46,488 bases of DNA, taken from positions 1 through 46,488 of the forward strand of contig JAUCBJ010000413.1 of assembly GCA_032718475.1 (NCBI GenBank), given 5' to 3'. The translations under genes were made by a program, and so were the position numbers. Shown one piece after another: positions 41,553 through 46,488 of the stretch (positions are counted from its first letter, which is position 1; every line of letters begins with the position of its first letter). Under the pieces are notes generated by a model, which worked only from the letters and a program-made list of their open reading frames with translations, had not been told where the DNA came from and did no database searches. The DNA comes from Nemertoderma westbladi. Taxonomy: Eukaryota > Xenacoelomorpha > Nemertodermatida > Nemertodermatidae.

Positions 41553-42200
41553 GTTATTAGTTGATGGAATGCTGTTATATTTGGAGAATACCGATAAATA
41601 ATCATAAAACCCCCAATCTTCTTGATTACTGAAGGTAAGAGGGACCGGTTACCTGTAGCAATTGCGACTTACATTATAGTGGTTTTTGTGTGAATTAAAA
41701 AGCTATTTCATAATCCCTACATGTGTCAGTTGCTATCCTCCTTATATATGATCAAATTCAGTGACGGTCGGCAGATCAGTGTGAAGTAGTGTGAAGTCGT
41801 GTGAAGTAGTTTGACAGATAATAAAGCATCTCCTAAAGAATGCGCTATTTACGAAACTCAGTAGCCATCTAGTTGTGTTTAGTATAAGTCATAACTCTGT
41901 TTTATATACTTAAAGCGCCACGTCCTAAAGGAACTGTTAATATTTCCCGGAAAGTGAATAATATTGTCAGAGATTATATAGTAACGACCAATCGAATAAT
42001 ACAGTAGGTCTGCACCGCAATCACTTCAAAGCACCCGAATCCAGTCTCCCTTAACAGTGGCTGAATGATCGCGCATAGACTGGCTTCGGCTAATGTAACT
42101 TCATGTGCACTAAATACTTGTTATAGGCTAAAGTCGATTTATAAACAAGAGGACACCTAAAATTGGCAGGTTAAACTGCTAAAGGTCTGAAAGCGCGAAA
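41553..42200 (+). repeat. Dispersed repeat B
   Basis: Second copy of the family at 38483-39838, colinear except for the ~650-bp gap. Right end GGTCTGAAAGCGCG. A and B in the same orientation ~2.4 kb apart could be the long terminal repeats of a non-coding LTR-type element, or copies of an unclassified element. Confidence 0.7.
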
Positions 42201-42580
42201 AGTGGATTCTGTGATTGGTGCACTTTACAATTATGTCAATTAAATTATCAGTCAAGAAAATATCAACATAATCTCCAATTTCAAAATTTGTTGTATCCAC
42301 ACCCCGCCAGCCAGATGTTGAATTGAAACAGTGAGGCTGAAATGGATCCTGGTCTGGATCAATCGATTTCCAAACATTGGATTCAGGGAGCATAAAGCGG
42401 TCATCGTCGTCATCGCTACTACCGGTACCACTAACCAATGTCGTCGTCACTGCCAGCTGTGTCAGCCTCACTACCATCTTCGACTATGTCTTTATCTGAA
42501 TCCACTCCCGAAAAACCATAAGAATGGGGTGGTTTTCGTTGCCGTACTGGGTATGGCATTCTCAGCCAATTTCCAACACT
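42201..42580 (-). pseudogene. piggyBac-like transposase N-terminal fragment
   Basis: Minus strand. RMPYPVRQRKPPHSYGFSGV and an acidic run DKDIVEDGSEADTAGSDDD come first. After a frameshift, SSDDDDDRFM, PFQPHCFNSTSGWRGVDTT and YVDIFLTDNLIDIIVKCTN follow. The last part matches the start of the piggyBac DDE region (PxxFxxxxLTDELxxLIVxxTN). It breaks off at the edge of repeat B; the catalytic domain is missing. Confidence 0.65.
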
Positions 42581-43219
42581 AGCTGACTGGGGCGTTAGGT
42601 CTAGTCCAGTAGTCGGCTACCGGTATATCCTACTATATCCGGATTGTTACATTCGCGTGACAATAGTGTCCGACAGTCCGAAATTATAGCGAAATTATAA
42701 TGGCTGAATGGAAATATTACTACTTAGGGATGGACTATTTAGGGTTAGTACCTAGGTTACTTACCGGTAGGCAGTAACCAAAATAATAAACAAACATCTA
42801 TTGGTGCAATAAGACAGCCTACCAGTAACAGAATCCAGACTTCGGTACCTTAGATACTGTCTAAACGTATGGGGAGGGGGGGGGCTAAGGGGAATACTGA
42901 TGTATAACAAGTCGTATAAATTAATATCACCCCCCAGTGTTATAAATTTATATCACCCCCCCCCCCGTGTTTTTTTGTTATAACTCTGAAACAAGGTAAT
43001 CCGAAATTTTATAACTTTTCCTAAAAATCTATTGTCTTCCTAATAATGAAAACGGTTTTCAAAAATATTGGGATGTTTCTGAGTTATAGCACCATTTTTA
43101 ACCCTTTTTAACACTTTTGTAACTTTTTTTGAGGCGTTTTATGAAAATTACATTTGATTAAATATGATCTGAAACGTTTTTTTTTACACCGTTTTTTTGG
43201 TGTTTGCAATTAGATGGAA
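42581..43219. other. No gene; G-run, C-runs and a 29-bp duplicated AT/C motif
   Basis: GGGGAGGGGGGGGG near 42873-42887. TTATAAATTxATATCACCCCCC is duplicated at ~42915 and ~42941, with an 11-C run at 42956-42966. The rest is unassigned. Confidence 0.5.
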
Positions 43220-43810
43220 TTTATATGAATTAATTTAAAAATTTCAAACTTATTTTTGTCTGCGGGTGCCAAATTTTGGTGCCTACACCAAATATTAAAA
43301 TTAAAAAAATTAAAATTAAATCTAATTAAACCTAAATTAATAAAATTAAACCAAAAATTAAATGGAATTATTAATTATCTAACAAGACATCTCAAACTTC
43401 TATATTTCGAATAGGTGCAAAATTTGGTGCTACTGTAGCACCAAATTTTGAAAACCATCAAATATATCAATTGCAATGGATTGTTTCACCTTCTTTCTTG
43501 CGTTATACGGGTTTATGATGGTTCCGAATTCAATGGAATACGTAAAAATTGCATAAAAGTTTTCAAACTTGTATTTTTCGGCGGGGGGTAAAAATTTTTG
43601 TAGCATGACCAAATTTTTAAAATTAAGCCAATTGATCAATAGATAGTATCATCTTGTTTCTTATGTTACTGTATATGGGTTTATGAGGGTCCTCAATCCG
43701 ATGGAAGCAATAAAAACAGCACTGGACATCTCAAACTTATACTTTTTGGTAATGGGTACGAAATTTGGTGCTAGCACCAAAATTTGCCATATTGAAAAAC
43801 AATTCGCCAA
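43220..43810 (+). repeat. Satellite-like array, ~4 degenerate units of 146-172 bp with palindromic core
   Basis: CAAACTT(A/C/G)TA begins each unit at about 43247, 43393, 43565 and 43732. Each is followed by an inverted motif such as AAATTTGGTGCTACTGTAGC with ACCAAATTTT. Units 2-4 also share GGGTTTATGA(T/G)GGT and CAATGGAAxxxxTAAAAA. Confidence 0.75.
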
Positions 43811-43910
43811 AAATTGTAACTTTCAATTTTTATGAAAATTGTTCATTACTTGTAATTTTAGCGCTGGAAAATAACCACACCAGTGATGTTTATCTTGGGA
43901 TTATATTTCA

Positions 43911-44273
43911 CCAAAGCACAAGATTATGCACTGGCTGGTCCTTACAGCAAAAGCATTTCCTGCAAAACTGAGGCGATTTTGTTCTAGTGTCAAGCTTGGG
44001 GGAACCAATGAGACACCTCCAATGTTATATAGTGTCTGGTTGGAGATGTGTGCATTGTACTTGACACAATGAACCCGGCGTAGCATTCTTGTGAATGTGC
44101 CATCCAGAGATTTGGTGTCCTCAGCAGTTAGAGCACAGCATGGACTCCCATAGAGGAGTACTGGAACTACTGCTGCTCTAAATAATCGGACCTTAAGTTT
44201 CCGATTAATTCTTGGTGACTTCCAAATCCTGGAAAGCCTATTCAAGGCTGCCCATGCCTTTCCCTTACGTATT
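43911..44273 (-). pseudogene. RTE LINE internal fragment, truncated at both ends
   Basis: Minus-strand segment covering LNRLSRIWKSPRINRKLKVR to SFAGNAFAVRTSQCI of the RTE frame, ~95% like copies 1 and 2. It lacks both the 5' region and, unusually for a LINE, the 3' UTR and tail; ACCAAAGCACAAGATTATG marks one border and CCCTTACGTATTTACG the other. Several changes (RRED region frameshifted, FAGHC changed) show decay. Confidence 0.88.
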
Positions 44274-45051
44274 TACGTTGATATACAGTAGGCCTATAAT
44301 ATACTGTATACAGTAGGACACTTTTGTGGGGCGTCGCGCAGCACGCGAACTTGAGCAAATTCGAAACAAGTTCGATTTGATATGGAGTCAAAACTTCGAG
44401 AGGTATTTACCGGCAAATACCTTTTTCTCAAGTATGCCCATTCAAAATTTGGTTGAAAATGGTTAAAATCTTCAAAAGATATTTACGAGTGAATTTTTCA
44501 TTACAGACAGACGGACATGAAATTTTGCCCTATTTACTAATTATAATTGTGCGCTAAGGCTGTCCCTGACTGCGTGGCTCGCCCCACGCAGTCACGGTGG
44601 GAGGGAGTTGGAGTTTATATTCTGTTGTTACTGTATCTTGGTAATAATATTATTATACATTTATTTTAATTATAAATATAATGTAACATATACGAAACAG
44701 TTTTAAAAAGGCAACCATGTGTATAAAGGATATTCATAATGTATATGCCAACATTAGTAAGGACATAAGGTGTAGTGTAGAACAGCACGATAACAAGTTG
44801 TATAATAAAAATTAATCCCTGTAATATATATAGCCCTGAATTTTCTGTAGTCATGTACTGTAGTACCATAGGCTCTACAGTATATGTATAGAGTGTAGCC
44901 TAACAATAATAATAAAACTCGTAATAATATTACCAAACCGAGAAAATCAAAGAAGCACACAACAACAAATTAAATTACCAAATATTAAAAGTGCTTCAAT
45001 ACGTTTTACGCTACAACATTTGTTAATCCTACTGTAATTAAAATACAAGAA
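44274..45051. other. No gene; 11-bp-stem hairpin at 44567-44594
   Basis: TGACTGCGTGG, a 6-nt loop, CCACGCAGTCA forms a perfect GC-rich stem. An ACAGACAGACGGACATG phrase lies upstream at ~44505. The rest is AT-rich and unassigned. Confidence 0.55.
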
Positions 45052-45087
45052 GAACGTATCGAACGGATCGAACGTATCGAACGTATC
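45052..45087 (+). repeat. 9-bp tandem repeat, 4 copies (GAACGTATC)
   Basis: GAACGTATC, GAACGGATC, GAACGTATC, GAACGTATC in direct succession. Confidence 0.9.
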
Positions 45088-46172
45088 GCATCAATAAAAA
45101 TGACGCACGCAGTACAAATATTATCAGTTTTAGTATAAAAATGGCAGCTCCGCAAATATGTGCGAAGGCAACATTTATTCAGCAAACCAACAAAAAAACA
45201 ATATTTAATCAATAATAAATTATATATTGGAAGTTTGTATATTTCGCTAAACCAATATTCGTTGGATCAATAGGCCTACTACAAATAATTTTATTAATTA
45301 TAAAAGACGGTATATTTTGAAGAAGGAAATACGTATAGTTTTTTTTGCCAAAGAAAAGTCCCCCTTATTGTTTTTTTATTAGTTTCTCAGCTGATAGGCC
45401 TTTCTGTTTCTGATCCTTTGAGTTCTACTGTCGTACAATAGCGGACCCACCGCCTAGACCCATTTCCCTCCACTCCTGGTTAAGCGCGCACACACCACAA
45501 CACCACATTAAAAGGCAAGACTTTACCGCGCTCTCATCAATCGATTTGTTGTCGACAACTTTTCTTCTAGTCTGCAAGAAATAAATACCTTAATATATAT
45601 TTTATTCAAAAATTGAAACATTTATTTCCACTGTCAGTTTCAACAGTGTCAAAAAAAGATTAACTTTCGTCCGCTCACACTTTTGTAGGGGGCCTACTCC
45701 ACACCATATTACATTAAGCCCCCCTTGGGTAAAATTTTAACTTTTTTGGTTTTTTTATTTCATCTGATGCAGAATTTAATGGGCAGTTAAATTCTTAAAA
45801 TGGTTTGTGGAGATCTTTTTTAGTTCTTGAGTTATCGCTATCTTTCCGTCTACCAATTTGTCCGCCAATATTGAAGACAGTCAGACAGACTATCTGTCAG
45901 ACAGACATATTAGATTCCACCAAACATTAAAACTGACATCAGAAATGAAATCACCGACCCCGAAAACCCCCATATTGATAATTTTAGTGAGTTGGTATGA
46001 AGCAACAGTGTCAAACACTACTGACCGATTAACAGACTACAGACAGTCAGGTTTGATCGGGAAGGTTCAAACTTTAAAGAAAATTATCTCGGAATTACAT
46101 TTCACGATATTTCCATTTTTCCAAATACTACTCCTCCGCCGTTTCTCACCCAAATTCGATAATTTATTGCTC
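45088..46172. other. No gene recognised
   Basis: AT-rich. A more balanced patch at 45420-45590 ends with AAATAAATACC. A GACAGTCAGACAGACT phrase lies near 45878. The open frame starting at 45858 is driven by repeats. Confidence 0.45.
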
Positions 46173-46226
46173 GTTTTGAAACAAAAGACCTTTTTGAAAC
46201 AAAAGACCTTTTTGAAACAAAAGACC
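46173..46226 (+). repeat. 18-bp tandem repeat, 3 copies
   Basis: TTTTTGAAACAAAAGACC three times (first copy starts with G). Confidence 0.9.
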
Positions 46227-46480
46227 TTTCAAGACTTTTGAAAGGTTTTTAGAAGATCTTGAAAATTTATCTAGCACATGTTTGGAAAGTTTTTTTTTTA
46301 TACTGTATTGTTGAAAATGTTAATAAATTTTATTAATTTTAATTAATGAATGAACTTAAAAAATAATAATTTAAAGAATCGGCTAAATTTTGTAGATTCG
46401 AAGGCGCTGAGTCCAAAAAAGTTGGTTTCAAAAACATTGGATAAATATTAAGGGACCAGTAGTGTTTTTAATGAAATATT

Positions 46481-46488
46481 CCCCCCCC
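46481..46488. repeat. C-run at the window end
   Basis: At least eight C, cut by the window edge. Confidence 0.6.

Noticed and set aside
45858-46241. 127-codon frame near the window end
   Set aside because: It consists of GACAGACA-type and 18-bp repeats plus AT-rich sequence; no domain.

Overview
This window is AT-rich animal genomic DNA. It has no bacterial operon structure. It holds an intron-bearing transposase relic, one exon that looks like the 3' end of a DEG/ENaC ion-channel gene, and layer upon layer of animal transposable elements: LINEs of two kinds, Penelope-like elements, Merlin, pogo/Tigger, Mutator-like, piggyBac and hAT relatives, foldback elements and minisatellites. The repertoire points to a marine invertebrate; the sequence does not let me name the species. 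Apart from the ion-channel exon I see no convincing host gene.

Layout. 0-3 kb: 3' part of an L2/CR1-like LINE reverse transcriptase with its 3' tail, a 259-bp foldback element, and a decayed LINE endonuclease. 3.2-6 kb: a 1.37-kb tandem duplication of a dead ZMYM1-like hAT transposase that keeps an intron. 6-10.1 kb: foldback repeats, then a Merlin transposase cut in two by an RTE-type LINE with a clean 8-bp target duplication. 10.1-13 kb: short repeats and the ion-channel exon. 13.5-16 kb: an unidentified decayed coding region followed by a decayed Mutator-like transposase. 16.6-18.2 kb: a piggyBac-like MITE and a possible piggyBac N-terminus. 18.3-23.8 kb: a pogo/Tigger transposase cut by a 3583-bp element with ~0.5-kb inverted repeats, an 8-bp target duplication and an almost intact 665-codon transposase of a clade I cannot place. 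23.8-37.1 kb: a Penelope-like (PLE) cluster. One copy looks like a single insertion with its 5' part inverted, and that inverted part carries an open frame resembling barrier-to-autointegration factor (BAF). A second PLE runs the other way, is nearly intact, and is split by a 2748-bp element. A third is a 3' fragment folded back on itself. A second RTE copy sits between the last two. 37-46.5 kb: no host gene recognised; repeats, a piggyBac N-terminal fragment, a satellite-like array with palindromic cores, and an internal RTE fragment.

The genes do not form a pathway; the logic is nesting. RTE went into Merlin, a long-TIR element into pogo, and a third element into a PLE. In the first two cases, removing the insert and one target copy restores the host element's reading frame, which gives a relative chronology and precise element borders. 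The most novel points are the long-TIR transposase and the BAF-like frame associated with a PLE.
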